In this document: positions 9,202 to 17,797 of the stretch, piece by piece
How positions within the stretch are numbered: position 1 is the stretch's first letter
Layout of the letters: every line of letters starts with the position of its first letter
Source: Capilliphycus salinus
GTDB taxonomy: Bacteria > Cyanobacteriota > Cyanobacteriia > Cyanobacteriales > Microcoleaceae
Direction of reading: 5' to 3'
Assembly (NCBI RefSeq): GCF_047276495.1
Contig: NZ_CP178543.1
Span: 7,564,001 to 7,628,000, forward strand
Length of the DNA stretch: 64,000 bases
The notes under the pieces: generated by a model
The model's database searches: none
What the model saw: only the letters and a program-made list of their open reading frames with translations
Told to the model about the DNA's origin: nothing
Position numbers and translations under genes: made by a program

Positions 9202-9300
9202 TGATATGATATCCGGTTGATGAATGCCTGTTATGAGGCGGGGCGGGTTTATATAGGTTATTGATTGGAAGACAAATATTGACTCGGAACCCGCCCCTAC
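9202..9300. repeat. Palindromic element with one MITE-like terminal repeat
   Basis: The left end TGATATGATATCCGGTTGAT matches the terminal repeat of the complete elements at 17798 and 53036, and the core GGGGCGGGTTTAT ... GGAACCCGCCCCTAC is intact. The right terminal repeat is missing, so this looks like a truncated copy. Confidence 0.65.
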
Positions 9301-9319
9301 ATTACTGGTGACTGTATAA

Positions 9320-9571
9320 CTACCAAGTGGGATCAACAGCGATGTTAATGGTAATTTTATCTCGTCCTGCGGGAACAGCGCTAATACAAGCACAAATAAC
9401 ATCTTCGCCGTCAATTTCCACCTCACAAGCGTGACAGGAACCCATCAAACAGCCTGTAGGAATGGTAACACCCGCCCGTCCTGCAACCTCTAACATGGGT
9501 TCTCCGGGTTGGGCGGAAACGGTGACGTCATCGGGTAGAAAATGAACTTGCAATGATTGAGAGTTTGGCAT
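9320..9571 (-). CDS. [2Fe-2S] ferredoxin-like protein
   Basis: The 83-aa protein has a plant-type [2Fe-2S] ferredoxin fold. The cluster ligands are C-X4-C-X2-C in PTGCLMGSCHACEVEIDG, and a fourth cysteine comes from the VICACISAVPAG segment. The C-terminus is short. The protein may carry electrons to an unknown acceptor. It lies 73 bp downstream of cobQ on the same strand, which suggests, but does not prove, a link to cobalamin synthesis. The length and cysteine spacing differ slightly from photosynthetic PetF ferredoxin, so it is not the main photosynthetic carrier. Confidence 0.88.
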   Translation of the reverse strand: MPNSQSLQVHFLPDDVTVSAQPGEPMLEVAGRAGVTIPTGCLMGSCHACEVEIDGEDVICACISAVPAGRDKITINIAVDPTW

Positions 9572-9644
9572 TTTTTCAGGGTTTCACTCAACAATGTTTT
9601 CTCAAAAAACAATATAGATGCACCAAATTTAGAATCGATTAAAT

Positions 9645-11114
9645 TCAAGCTAAAATTTGATTGATATCCAAATATTCTTCAACCACATCCGCCAAAACAT
9701 CGAGCATCATTTCCCGTTGTTCTCGATAGTTGGGAATGCCAGTGGGTAACGTGACTAAACCCCGTTGAGTTCGGAGATGATTTAACCAAGATCTTCGCCA
9801 AGGACTATTATCAAAAACCCCGTGCAAATAATGTCCCCAAACTGAATATTGTTTGTTTGTCACTCCCAAATTGCGATCGTCAAACAGAGGTAATGTGTTT
9901 TCTGTATCTAAAATTTGAGTCCGACCTTGATGAATTTCGTATCCTTCTATGGGCAAACCCTGTTGAGGATATTCTGAAGTCACAACCCGCTTACAAGAGA
10001 CTTTTTGACGGTCCATAATCGTTCTTACAGGTAACAGCCCCAAACCGGGAAATTCGCCCCGTTTCCCTTCAATTCCCTGGCTATCAATCACACTTTCACC
10101 TAACATTTGATAACCGCCACAAATACCCATTACCTGACCGCCAGCAGCCACATATTTTTGTAGGGCTTCTCCCATTCCGGCTTCTTGAAGAACTAATAAA
10201 TCAGCAATGGTTGTTTTTGAACCGGGAATAATCACCGCATCGGGATGACCTAAGGCTTCATTGGGGCTAATATATTCTAAATGTACACTGGTTTCTGCAT
10301 CCAACGGATCGAAATCTGTAAAATTAGAAATTCGAGGTAAACGAACCACTGCAATGGTAATTTCCCCCTGGGAACTATTGCGAGGACGGCGATCTAATAA
10401 ACTTAAAGAATCTTCTGCGGGGAGAGCCAAGTCAACCCAAGGAATCACCCCAACCACAGGAATTCCGGTGTATTCTTCTAACCATTTTATCCCCGATTCT
10501 AAGAGCGAGCGCTGACCCCTAAATTTATTAATAATAATCCCCTTGACTAATTCCCGTTCTTGGGGTTCAAGAAGCTGTAACGTTCCGACAACATGAGCAA
10601 ACGCCCCGCCGCGATCAATATCAACAACCAGCAGGGTTTTTGCATTCAAATACTCCGCTACCCGCATATTGGTTAAGTCGCGATGTTTGAGGTTAATTTC
10701 TGCCGGACTTCCCGCCCCTTCACAGACGATCATTTCATATTCTGAGGCTAAATGTTCGAGACATTTAGTAATCGCTTGCCAACCAATATCAAAATATTGT
10801 TCATAATATTCTCCCGCATGAACAACGCCGACCGCTTTACCTTTTAAAATGACTTGAGAAGTCATATCACCTTGGGGCTTTAATAAAATCGGATTCATCG
10901 CTACAGAAGGAGAAATTCCAGCCGCCCAAGCTTGAACAACTTGAGCGTAACCGATTTCCGATCCTGCGGGGGTCACATAGGAATTTAACGCCATATTTTG
11001 ACCCTTAAACGGAGTCACTTTCACGCCTCGACGGTACAAAATTCGACAGAGGGCGGCGGTGATCATGGATTTACCTGCGTGGGAGGTCGTTCCCACAACC
11101 ATAATTGCTTTCAT
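9645..11114 (-). CDS. cobQ: Cobyric acid synthase
   Basis: The product has 489 aa when started at the ATG at 11114; five extra codons are possible from 11129. It has the N-terminal P-loop-like dethiobiotin-synthetase fold (MVVGTTSHAGKSMITAALCR, residues 4-23) and the FKGQNMALNS motif. The C-terminal class I glutamine amidotransferase-like domain has the nucleophile in GICGGYQML and a His in HGVFDN. CobQ amidates the side chains of adenosyl-cobyrinic a,c-diamide, using glutamine and ATP, late in B12 synthesis. The ferredoxin gene follows. No cobalamin riboswitch was recognised upstream. Confidence 0.95.
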   Translation of the reverse strand: MKAIMVVGTTSHAGKSMITAALCRILYRRGVKVTPFKGQNMALNSYVTPAGSEIGYAQVVQAWAAGISPSVAMNPILLKPQGDMTSQVILKGKAVGVVHAGEYYEQYFDIGWQAITKCLEHLASEYEMIVCEGAGSPAEINLKHRDLTNMRVAEYLNAKTLLVVDIDRGGAFAHVVGTLQLLEPQERELVKGIIINKFRGQRSLLESGIKWLEEYTGIPVVGVIPWVDLALPAEDSLSLLDRRPRNSSQGEITIAVVRLPRISNFTDFDPLDAETSVHLEYISPNEALGHPDAVIIPGSKTTIADLLVLQEAGMGEALQKYVAAGGQVMGICGGYQMLGESVIDSQGIEGKRGEFPGLGLLPVRTIMDRQKVSCKRVVTSEYPQQGLPIEGYEIHQGRTQILDTENTLPLFDDRNLGVTNKQYSVWGHYLHGVFDNSPWRRSWLNHLRTQRGLVTLPTGIPNYREQREMMLDVLADVVEEYLDINQILA

Positions 11115-11198
11115 GTTGAGAAGTTGCAAAGTTTAGAATTGCAAAAATAGGGATAGATGTTGTCTTTAACGCCGAGAAACCGGTTAAATTCTATTAGC

Positions 11199-11609
11199 TT
11201 ATAATGGAAATCGTAAACGGCGAGCAAGGAAATTTAAACAACGTTCACGCCAAGTTGGGGGGGCGAATTTTTGGGTTTTATCTTCGGCTTTTTCGACTAG
11301 CTGACGACCGAGGGGGGTGAGTCGAAAACTATCTGTAATTCCCTGTCCGTCTACTTCCCGTCGCAACACACCGACTTGAATTAACCACATTAAATTGTTT
11401 TCTACACTCAGTTCGGATTGGGGTGAACGAGTGTACCCTTTTTCAACGCCACGCGATCCGGCGATCGCATTGAGTTCAACGCTTTCATATCGCATCAAAC
11501 TGAGTAATTTTAGGGTAAAAGGAGAACAACAAATCGCCCGTTTAGCCCGTTGGAAGGTGCCAGAGGGATATTGAATTGATTTGGGGGTGGAAGACTCAAC
11601 AGAGGTCAT
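11199..11609 (-). CDS. Npun_F0494 family conserved cyanobacterial protein
   Basis: The 136-aa product contains QRAKRAICCSPFTLKLLSLM and GQGITDSFRLTPLGRQLVEK, which I recognise as the cyanobacterial Npun_F0494 family. The C-terminal part reads like a winged-helix (LIQVGVLRREVDGQGITDSFRLTPLG), so nucleic-acid binding is possible, but the function is unknown. It is a single gene between cobQ and a small hypothetical gene on the same strand. The start ATG fits the conserved N-terminus. Confidence 0.8.
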   Translation of the reverse strand: MTSVESSTPKSIQYPSGTFQRAKRAICCSPFTLKLLSLMRYESVELNAIAGSRGVEKGYTRSPQSELSVENNLMWLIQVGVLRREVDGQGITDSFRLTPLGRQLVEKAEDKTQKFAPPTWRERCLNFLARRLRFPL

Positions 11610-11657
11610 CTGAGTTGTAATGGTGAGAGTTAAAAGGTTTTGATGTTTTAATCAGCC

Positions 11658-11685
11658 GAAAAACCCGGTTAAGTTGAAAACCGGG
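11658..11685 (-). terminator. Intrinsic terminator downstream of the 78-aa gene
   Basis: Read on the minus strand, the stem CCCGG...CCGGG (within CCCGGTTTTCAACTTAACCGGG) is followed directly by a run of five T residues. It lies 48 bp after the stop codon of the gene at 11733-11969. Confidence 0.7.
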
Positions 11686-11732
11686 CGTTTCTTTTATTCC
11701 ATATTAGGGGGGATTTGACGACTGCGCCACCG

Positions 11733-11969
11733 TTAGCGGAAAAACTGATGTCTGTCCAGGATGGTTTCTCCGTGATCGGGTATCCAAGCCACCCACTGAT
11801 TTTCGTTGTTTTCAGCCAACAGTAGGGCTTCGTCGTGGCTGTAGGGGTTGGGAAGTTCTCGCAGCTTAACCCATGTTCCGGGTTGATATTCGCCTGAGAA
11901 TGGAACTTCTGACGCCAACCAGTCCGATACAGAAGTTAGGGTAATTTCGGGGTGTAAGTCAAGTGACAT
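11733..11969 (-). CDS. Small conserved hypothetical protein
   Basis: The 78-aa product has no recognised domain. Its second half, KLRELPNPYSHDEALLLAEN and NQWVAWIPDHGETILDRHQF, reads as a compact beta-rich domain with many acidic residues and few cysteines. It has no signal peptide or membrane segment, so it should be cytoplasmic. The gene ends close to an intrinsic terminator, which supports expression. The function is unknown. Confidence 0.65.
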   Translation of the reverse strand: MSLDLHPEITLTSVSDWLASEVPFSGEYQPGTWVKLRELPNPYSHDEALLLAENNENQWVAWIPDHGETILDRHQFFR

Positions 11970-12127
11970 GGTGCTTTCCTCGTCGAGTCGGTTCTCAGAG
12001 GCTTCTATCTCACCGTTAGTTTCCTCTAAAAACGGACTTTAAAAATTTTTCTGTATCTAGCGTTACAGAATTTTGATTAAATCTCAAGTTTTTGTTGTAC
12101 AACTTCATCATTGAAGGCAAAAGTCAG
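11970..12127. other. Intergenic leader without recognised features
   Basis: This stretch upstream of the 78-aa gene holds its presumed promoter. I see no gene and no clear motif here. The repeat-rich part of the gap begins at 12128. Confidence 0.4.
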
Positions 12128-12259
12128 GTAGGGGCGCGCCTCCGAATTAATTTATGATGTCCCACAGAAAATTGATATAAACCCGCCCCCTTTTCAGGTA
12201 GGGGCGCGCCTCCGAATTAATTTATGATGTCCCACAGACAAGCGATATAAACCCGCCCC
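12128..12259. repeat. Tandem pair of palindromic elements, 70-bp period
   Basis: Two nearly identical copies (12128 and 12198) contain GTAGGGGCGCGCCTCCGAAT ... ATATAAACCCGCCCC. They are in the opposite orientation to most copies of the dispersed family; only a few bases in the loop differ (AAAATTG against CAAGCG). Confidence 0.8.
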
Positions 12260-12270
12260 GGTGTCAGAAG

Positions 12271-12510
12271 AAGGGGCGTAAGGGGCGGGTTTATGTAAGT
12301 TATTTCTGGGTCAGATAGATTGACGCGGAACCCGCCCCTACAACACTGGTTGGGGGCGTAAGGGGCGGGTTTATGTAAGTTATTTCTGGGTCAGATAGAT
12401 TGACGCGGAACCCGCCCCTACAACACTGGTTGGGGGCGTAAGGGGCGGGTTTATGTAAGTTATTTCTGGGTCAGATAGATTAACGCGGAACCCGCCCCTA
12501 CAACACTGGT
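12271..12510. repeat. Triple tandem array of the palindromic element, 80-bp period
   Basis: The word AGGGGCGGGTTTATGTAAGT begins at 12281, 12361 and 12441, exactly 80 bp apart. Each unit runs through CGGAACCCGCCCCTACAACA. One base differs in the third unit (TTAACGCGG against TTGACGCGG). Nothing between the units resembles a CRISPR spacer. Confidence 0.85.
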
Positions 12511-12514
12511 GACT

Positions 12515-12622
12515 GGTGAGGCAGCGCGGTCTTGGGGTCCCCCCAAGTGAAGCGACTGCCGTTCGCGCAGCGTCTCCGAAGGAGATACCCGAAGGGTGAC
12601 TGGTAATGAGTGACTGGTTAAA
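12515..12622. repeat. GC-rich dispersed repeat
   Basis: The segment with GGTCTTGGGGTCCCCCCAAG followed by TGAAGCGACTG resembles the one at 35004-35036 (GGTCGGGGTCTCCCCAAGTG then AGCGACTG). It is flanked by ACTGGTGACTGGT words also found upstream of clpS. Confidence 0.5.
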
Positions 12623-12694
12623 AGGTACCCAATCCCGTAAAATAACGTTGTGAAGAAAATCTAAAAAATTCCTTTTGGGGAGGATTACTCAGCA

Positions 12695-13129
12695 ATGGCT
12701 TTATCTGTAGGAACAAAAGCCCCCGACTTTACCGCTAAAGACGCCAACGGAAACACCGTCTCTCTGGCCGACTTCAAGGGTAAGATAGTTGTTATGTACT
12801 TCTACCCCAAAGATGACACCCCCGGTTGTACGAAAGAAGCCCAAAGCTTCCGTGACAACTTTGCGGACTACCAAAGCAAAGACATGGTTGTTTTGGGTGT
12901 GAGTACCGATGATGAAGCATCCCACAAGGCGTTTGCAGAAAAGTATGGTTTACCCTTTACTTTGTTAGCCGATCCCGATGGCACCATTACTAAAGCCTAT
13001 GATGTGGACGGTGGAGGCTACGCCAAACGTGTCACCTATATTATTAACGGTGAAGGCACGATTGATTTTGTTGATGACAAGGTAAACACTCAGTCTCACG
13101 CTCAAGATATTCTCGCCCGACTGGGTTAA
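12695..13129 (+). CDS. Thiol peroxidase of the PrxQ/BCP class, single-cysteine form
   Basis: The 144-aa protein has the thioredoxin-fold AhpC/Bcp domain with the peroxidatic site YPKDDTPGCTKEAQSFRD; the peroxidatic cysteine is residue 45. Typical PrxQ/BCP proteins have a resolving cysteine five residues later (GCTKEAC). Here that position (residue 50) is Gln, and there is no other cysteine in the protein, so it must be reduced by an outside thiol. It removes peroxides in the cytoplasm. A good ribosome-binding site (GGGGAGG) precedes the ATG. A terminator-like hairpin follows at 13183. Confidence 0.93.
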   Translation: MALSVGTKAPDFTAKDANGNTVSLADFKGKIVVMYFYPKDDTPGCTKEAQSFRDNFADYQSKDMVVLGVSTDDEASHKAFAEKYGLPFTLLADPDGTITKAYDVDGGGYAKRVTYIINGEGTIDFVDDKVNTQSHAQDILARLG

Positions 13130-13182
13130 TCAAGCGATGATTTGATCCAGTCTCAGGAAAAATTCATCCTTATTCACGATAT

Positions 13183-13215
13183 AGCCGTCCGTAGATAGTT
13201 CTAGGGGCGGCTTTA
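13183..13215 (+). terminator. Probable terminator of the peroxiredoxin gene
   Basis: The arms AGCCGTCC and GGGGCGGCT can pair with one mismatch or bulge, and a short T-rich stretch follows. The tail is weak. Confidence 0.5.
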
Positions 13216-13368
13216 TCGGTGCAGTTATCAGCTATGCTAACTCTGTTTGAAACGATAAACCTGAAACAATCCCTTGACTCGATCCGTCCCCAATTGTTCA
13301 TTTCTGGCTTTATGCAAGCAGATCGCGCTTAACTGTGCCAATTTTGACCTACGAAAACTTCTAGAACT

Positions 13369-16005
13369 ATGCTGAATTATCTCGGCCCCATCGATGTATT
13401 AGTCAATCAACCTGTTGCTTTAATTGGAACTTTTGAATCGGAACAAATTCAAACGGTTTCTGTTGTCGCCGAAGACAAATATCCCCTTACGGTTCGTCTC
13501 AATTATAAATCAAAAATTTGGCACGTTAGCCTAGAGAAAGGATTTAATACTCCGGGTCAAAGATGGTTGCGTTTAAAAGGGTTTAATCGCCAAAATCAAT
13601 CCGTCTCCGATCAAATTATTCGTGTAACCGTATCTCTAGAAGGAAATCTCGGATCGGATACTCATTTAATCGCCCGAACTACAACCCCGTTTAAAAAACA
13701 AGCGATTTCGTCTTCTCGTCTGACTCCCCAACAACAACAAAATATAAATGTTGGTGAAATTCTCCCCCTCAACAGCTACCAATTAGCCAACGAACACCTC
13801 GAAGTTGAACTTAAAAATCCTTTGGGAAGTGTGGGAAATTTTGGCTATTTCTACGAAGAACACGTCCTGTTAGTTAAAAACGGACAAATTCTGTGGTTTG
13901 ATCGCGAAGATTTACCGCCAACGCCATCGGGGACTCAATTATTATGGATTACTCAAACGACTCCATTAAAGCTTCAACCCCAAGATTCCGCCCAGTTGGG
14001 AATCAATCAAACGGTAGAATTAACTCACGGAAGTACCTACACCATTTTAGGTTATGCCTCTGTTGAAGATCATTTTCGGGTGACTCTTGATCGCGATATT
14101 CCCGGTTTTGGAAAATATGGCTATGTTTACCGTTATCATGCGGAACTTTGGGAAAAAGATAAACCCATTAACTACAATACAAACGCCATCAATCTCACCG
14201 TTATTAATACAACTGTTTTCAAAAAAAGACCGGTTGATGCGGCTTATTTATCTGAAGCTGAAAGAACAACGCTTCCGGCTGGAATGGTTTATGGCGTACA
14301 AAGTTATACCACAGAAAATGGTCATTTAAAAGTCGCCTTCACCGAAAATTTACCGGGTTTTGGAAATACGGGTTATCTCTATCCTGATTTTATTCAACTC
14401 AGTCGCGCCGATCAACCGATTATTCCTAAATTACCGGTTACTTATGACGGACCGCCAGAAGTTTTGGTCAATCAACCGACGATTCTTAAAGGAACTTTTG
14501 ATCCGCGTCTGGTGACGGCGATTTCTTTGATGGCGGAAGATCGTTTTCGTTTTGATGTGATTTTAAATTCTGCGGGGAAGACTTGGGAAGTTAAATTAGC
14601 AAAAGGATTTAGTGAGGCGGGTTATCGTTGGTTGCGACTGAAAGCCAGTAATAGTAAAGGCGAGTTGGTTGCTTCTGTTGTTATTAATATAACGGTTAGT
14701 AGCTATCCGCTGACGGTGGGGGAAGGGTTAACTTTAACCATTACTAACGATACTTTATTTAAGGTCGCACCGTTTGATTCTACGTCTTTAAATCAAAATC
14801 AAAAAGTTGCGATTAAAGCGGGTCAAAAGTTTAATGTTTTGAAGTACGGTTGGGTTGATGGTCATTTAAAAGTATTGTTAAATAATGCGATTCCTCCCAT
14901 CGGAAGTTTTGGTTATTTTTTCCAAGGTCATGTTCAACTCAGCAAAGGTTCGGACGTCCTTCAATTTGAGATTGATAATGTACCGGATACGGATGTTAAC
15001 GCTCAACTGTTGGTAATTAAAACCACAAAAATCAAAGCAAAACCGGTTGATTCTTCTGAATTATCACCGAATGAATTGGCACCGTTGTTACTCGGTCAAA
15101 CTTACCCAATTAAAGGTTATGCTTGTACTCAGGGTCATTTTCGTGTTACTTTAGCTCAATCTGTTGAGGGATTTGGTAATGTAGGTTATATTTATTGGCA
15201 ACACGTTCGTTTGCTGCGAGATGGTCAAGAAATCCCCTTCAATCCTAATGCTTTGACTATGACTATTGCACAAACAACGGTGTTGAAAAAACGCCCCGTA
15301 GATGCGAGTCGTTTGGAGAATTCTGAAAGGGCGACTTTACCCGTTGGTCGAGTTTATGGGGTGAATAGTTATGCGATCGCTGACAATCATATTCGAGTCG
15401 CATTGACGGAGGAATTACCGAGTTTTGGAAATACGGGTTATGTGTTTCCGGCTTATGTTAAATTTCAGCGAGGGGGGAAAACTTTCGATCCCTTACCTGA
15501 CCAAGTTGAGTTGAATGTTCCCTATTTTTCTCAACGAGATAATCCCCGCTATTATTGGTCTACTTGTAATGTGACTTCTATTGCGATGGTGTTGTATTAT
15601 TACGGTTTGCGATCGCAATATGGGGGACAATTAGAGGATGAATTATTGGAATGGTGTTTTAATTATGCGGGGGTGGGATCGCAAACGGAACACAACGTTT
15701 TAACGGCTTTAATTCGGGCTTATGGCTACAGAAGTAGTTTTAGTACAACTCGCCGTTGGTCTGAAATTAAAGAAGAATTAATTAATGGTCGTCCTGTGGT
15801 TATTGGGGCTGATTTAACACCAGCGGGTCACGTTTTAACCATTATTGGTTTTAACAAAGCGGGCTATATTGTTCACGATCCTTGGGGAGATGCTTACACG
15901 GGTTATTCCAATACCGAAGGGCGACGGTTGTTGTATTCCTATGGTTATTTCAACCAAGTTGCTGGTCCTGATGGGAATATTTGGGCGCATTTTATTGACC
16001 CTTAA
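13369..16005 (+). CDS. Modular protein: two Ig-like domains, six SH3-like modules and a C39-like peptidase domain
   Basis: The 878-aa protein is built from two copies of one unit followed by a peptidase-like domain. Each unit is an Ig-like domain (about residues 4-90 and 357-445, both with VLVNQP...L.GTF and RWLRLK) plus three modules of about 65 aa (about 102-340 and 460-690). Each module has TTVFKKRPVD-like beginnings and a PGFGNTGYLYPDFIQL-like ending. The C-terminal part (about 705-878) matches peptidase C39-like domains: nucleophile Cys in YWSTCNVTSIAMVLYYYG, His in AGHVLTIIGF and Asp in IVHDPWGD. No signal peptide is visible, so the site of action is unclear. The module also begins the M23 peptidase at 22205-22942. 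Confidence 0.8.
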   Translation: MLNYLGPIDVLVNQPVALIGTFESEQIQTVSVVAEDKYPLTVRLNYKSKIWHVSLEKGFNTPGQRWLRLKGFNRQNQSVSDQIIRVTVSLEGNLGSDTHLIARTTTPFKKQAISSSRLTPQQQQNINVGEILPLNSYQLANEHLEVELKNPLGSVGNFGYFYEEHVLLVKNGQILWFDREDLPPTPSGTQLLWITQTTPLKLQPQDSAQLGINQTVELTHGSTYTILGYASVEDHFRVTLDRDIPGFGKYGYVYRYHAELWEKDKPINYNTNAINLTVINTTVFKKRPVDAAYLSEAERTTLPAGMVYGVQSYTTENGHLKVAFTENLPGFGNTGYLYPDFIQLSRADQPIIPKLPVTYDGPPEVLVNQPTILKGTFDPRLVTAISLMAEDRFRFDVILNSAGKTWEVKLAKGFSEAGYRWLRLKASNSKGELVASVVINITVSSYPLTVGEGLTLTITNDTLFKVAPFDSTSLNQNQKVAIKAGQKFNVLKYGWVDGHLKVLLNNAIPPIGSFGYFFQGHVQLSKGSDVLQFEIDNVPDTDVNAQLLVIKTTKIKAKPVDSSELSPNELAPLLLGQTYPIKGYACTQGHFRVTLAQSVEGFGNVGYIYWQHVRLLRDGQEIPFNPNALTMTIAQTTVLKKRPVDASRLENSERATLPVGRVYGVNSYAIADNHIRVALTEELPSFGNTGYVFPAYVKFQRGGKTFDPLPDQVELNVPYFSQRDNPRYYWSTCNVTSIAMVLYYYGLRSQYGGQLEDELLEWCFNYAGVGSQTEHNVLTALIRAYGYRSSFSTTRRWSEIKEELINGRPVVIGADLTPAGHVLTIIGFNKAGYIVHDPWGDAYTGYSNTEGRRLLYSYGYFNQVAGPDGNIWAHFIDP

Positions 16006-16012
16006 AGTTATT

Positions 16013-16046
16013 AAAAACCCGGTTTCTTATGAGTTACCGGGTTTTT
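16013..16046. terminator. Bidirectional terminator between convergent genes
   Basis: The perfect 11-bp stem AAAAACCCGGT / ACCGGGTTTTT lies between two convergent stop codons and has A and T tracts on the outer sides, so it can stop transcription in both directions. Confidence 0.8.
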
Positions 16047-16062
16047 GCAGGTGGGGGATTTT

Positions 16063-16656
16063 TTATTGCTGTAATTTGGCTTCTAATTCTTGAATTCGGG
16101 CTTGTAAAGGTGCAAGCATTTCGGCAACTTGGGCTTCGGAATATTTAATTGGAATATGTTGAGGACAATTCCAATCCCAAGCTTCTACATGAATTAAAAA
16201 CGCCCGTTCCGCAAAAGCTTCATATCCGGGAACACGCAACTGTTCAAGCAAACTGGGATTATTATATTCTATTTTAGCACGTCCCCAAATTTTTAAGCGC
16301 CGGCGATTGGTATAATCCATTAAAAACAGAAAAACCCGATCATTTACCGATAAGTTTCCGATACTTAGATATTGACAATTTCCTCCAAAATCTGCAAATC
16401 CTAATGTCCTCTCATCCAAGATTTTCAGAAACCCAACCGGCCCACCTCGAAACTGAATATAAGGCCAGCCATTCTCATTTACCGTTCCCATATAAAAGCT
16501 ATCACGGGCTTGAATAAAGTCGGCAAGTTTGGGAATTAAGGTATCATTTTCTGGCCCGTTTTCTTCCATACGGTTATACATTTCTCGGGAACCGTAGCGT
16601 TCTTGAATCGCTTTCACGGCTGGAGTAAATGCAATCTCTGCAAATTTCCGAGGCAT
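16063..16656 (-). CDS. Pyridoxamine 5'-phosphate oxidase (PPOX) family flavin protein
   Basis: The 197-aa product has the split-barrel FMN-binding fold: DSFYMGTVNENGWPYIQFRG (about residues 50-70), GFLKILDERTLGFADFGG, then NDRVFLFLMDYTNRRRLKIWG. It is most like the general PPOX/flavin-reductase-like oxidoreductases, not PdxH. A C-terminal coiled segment (LAPLQARIQELEAKLQQ) is present. It sits downstream of a GST gene and a 53-codon gene on the same strand, in a cluster with a TetR regulator and a quinone-oxidoreductase-like gene, which suggests a detoxification role (inference). Confidence 0.85.
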   Translation of the reverse strand: MPRKFAEIAFTPAVKAIQERYGSREMYNRMEENGPENDTLIPKLADFIQARDSFYMGTVNENGWPYIQFRGGPVGFLKILDERTLGFADFGGNCQYLSIGNLSVNDRVFLFLMDYTNRRRLKIWGRAKIEYNNPSLLEQLRVPGYEAFAERAFLIHVEAWDWNCPQHIPIKYSEAQVAEMLAPLQARIQELEAKLQQ

Positions 16657-16683
16657 AGTTTTCTCCGCGATTAAATAGAAGAT

Positions 16684-16845
16684 TTAGGATTTATGATTTT
16701 GACGAAAACTGACAGAACATTCCGGGGGTAAAATTTCTCGTTCCACACCCCAACCTCTGACAATTAATTGCAGTGAATCATTACTTCTTTCAGTTTCATA
16801 ATCAGAACCCAAAAAGATTTTTTTGATCAAATTCATCCAAAACAT
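16684..16845 (-). CDS. Small protein of 53 codons
   Basis: A continuous reading frame runs from the ATG at 16845 to the TAA at 16684. The product begins MFWMNLIKKIFLGSDYETER and ends ECSVSFRQNHKS. A GGGAG ribosome-binding site lies about seven bases upstream. It has one cysteine, no signal peptide and an amphipathic, slightly hydrophobic N-terminus. It fits exactly between the PPOX gene (27 bp) and the GST gene (51 bp) on the same strand, so it is probably part of that operon. Homologues and function are unknown to me. Confidence 0.5.
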   Translation of the reverse strand: MFWMNLIKKIFLGSDYETERSNDSLQLIVRGWGVEREILPPECSVSFRQNHKS

Positions 16846-16896
16846 GATAGACTCCCTGATAAAGTGAACAGAAAATAACGAAATTTAGCGGTAATA

Positions 16897-17514
16897 TTAA
16901 GCGGTAACGGGGGCTTCTATTCCCGGCATTCCGACAAATCCGGGCAAGTTTTTAATTTGTTCAATCCACCGCAAAACATGAGAATATTGGCTTAATTCAA
17001 TGTGACCATCTGGGGCTAAAGCAACATAAGGAAATGCGGCAATATCGGCAACGGTTGGCCGTTCAAATTCTAACCAAGTTCGTTGGCTCAAATGATCGTT
17101 TAAAAGTTGTAGAATAAAATGGGATTTTTGAGTGGCTCGTTCAATGTTAATACTATGAGTGCCAAACACATAATATAACCGAGCATTTTCGGGTCCTTGA
17201 CGAATTTCTCCGGCTGTTGTTGATAGCCAACGCACAACCCGACTCATGGCTTCTGCATCCGTTGGAAACCAGTCTTCTCCCCCATATTTACGGGCTAAAT
17301 AAACTAAAATGGCTTGAGCGTCTTGAAATACTGTTTCGCCATCAATTAAGACAGGAACTTGACCAAAAGGATTGATTTTTAAAAACTCGGGTTGTTTGTG
17401 TTCTCCGTTCATCATGTCAAGCTGAATAAATTCAGAGTCTAGATGCAACAGAGACAAAAACAAACGCACTTTATAAGTATTTCCAGACAGTTCGTGACCG
17501 TAGAGTTTAAACAT
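16897..17514 (-). CDS. Glutathione S-transferase family protein
   Basis: The 205-aa product has an N-terminal thioredoxin-like domain (MFKLYGHELSGNTYKVRLFL, then NPFGQVPVLIDGETVFQDAQAILVYLARKYG with the cis-Pro and the glutathione-binding ...QDAQAI motif) and an all-helical C-terminal domain (FERPTVADIAAFPYVALAP). The likely catalytic residue is Ser in LSGNTYKV. It conjugates or reduces electrophiles with glutathione in the cytoplasm. The ATG at 17514 is chosen because an AAGGAAAG ribosome-binding site precedes it; a start at 17538 is possible. It lies 420 bp from an operator-like palindrome at 17931. Confidence 0.9.
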   Translation of the reverse strand: MFKLYGHELSGNTYKVRLFLSLLHLDSEFIQLDMMNGEHKQPEFLKINPFGQVPVLIDGETVFQDAQAILVYLARKYGGEDWFPTDAEAMSRVVRWLSTTAGEIRQGPENARLYYVFGTHSINIERATQKSHFILQLLNDHLSQRTWLEFERPTVADIAAFPYVALAPDGHIELSQYSHVLRWIEQIKNLPGFVGMPGIEAPVTA

Positions 17515-17797
17515 TGTGACTTTCCTTGTGAGTTTCAATGGGTTCTAAGCTGTGGGATTATTCTTTGAGAAAAGTTAATCAAACAGCATTTTCATTGAGT
17601 CCGTCGGTCAGTTGTAGCCTGTTCTATTCAAACCCGATTATAAAACTAAACGGACTCAGAGAAAAGCATAAAATTGTAAATCCATTCACTCCTTAACCTC
17701 AGTCAAGTTTGTATAATTTCTTAAAAATTGTTAACGATTCTTGACTGAATGAAAGAGTTTGTTTCTTTTTGCGGCCTGTTGAACGGGTATTTTTGTT

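Noticed and set aside
11115..11198. A cobalamin riboswitch upstream of cobQ
   Set aside because: No recognisable B12-box sequence is seen and the gap is too short.
12271..12510. Regular repeats with an 80-bp period resembling a CRISPR array
   Set aside because: Units are almost identical over their whole length, so there are no unique spacers, and no cas genes are in the window.
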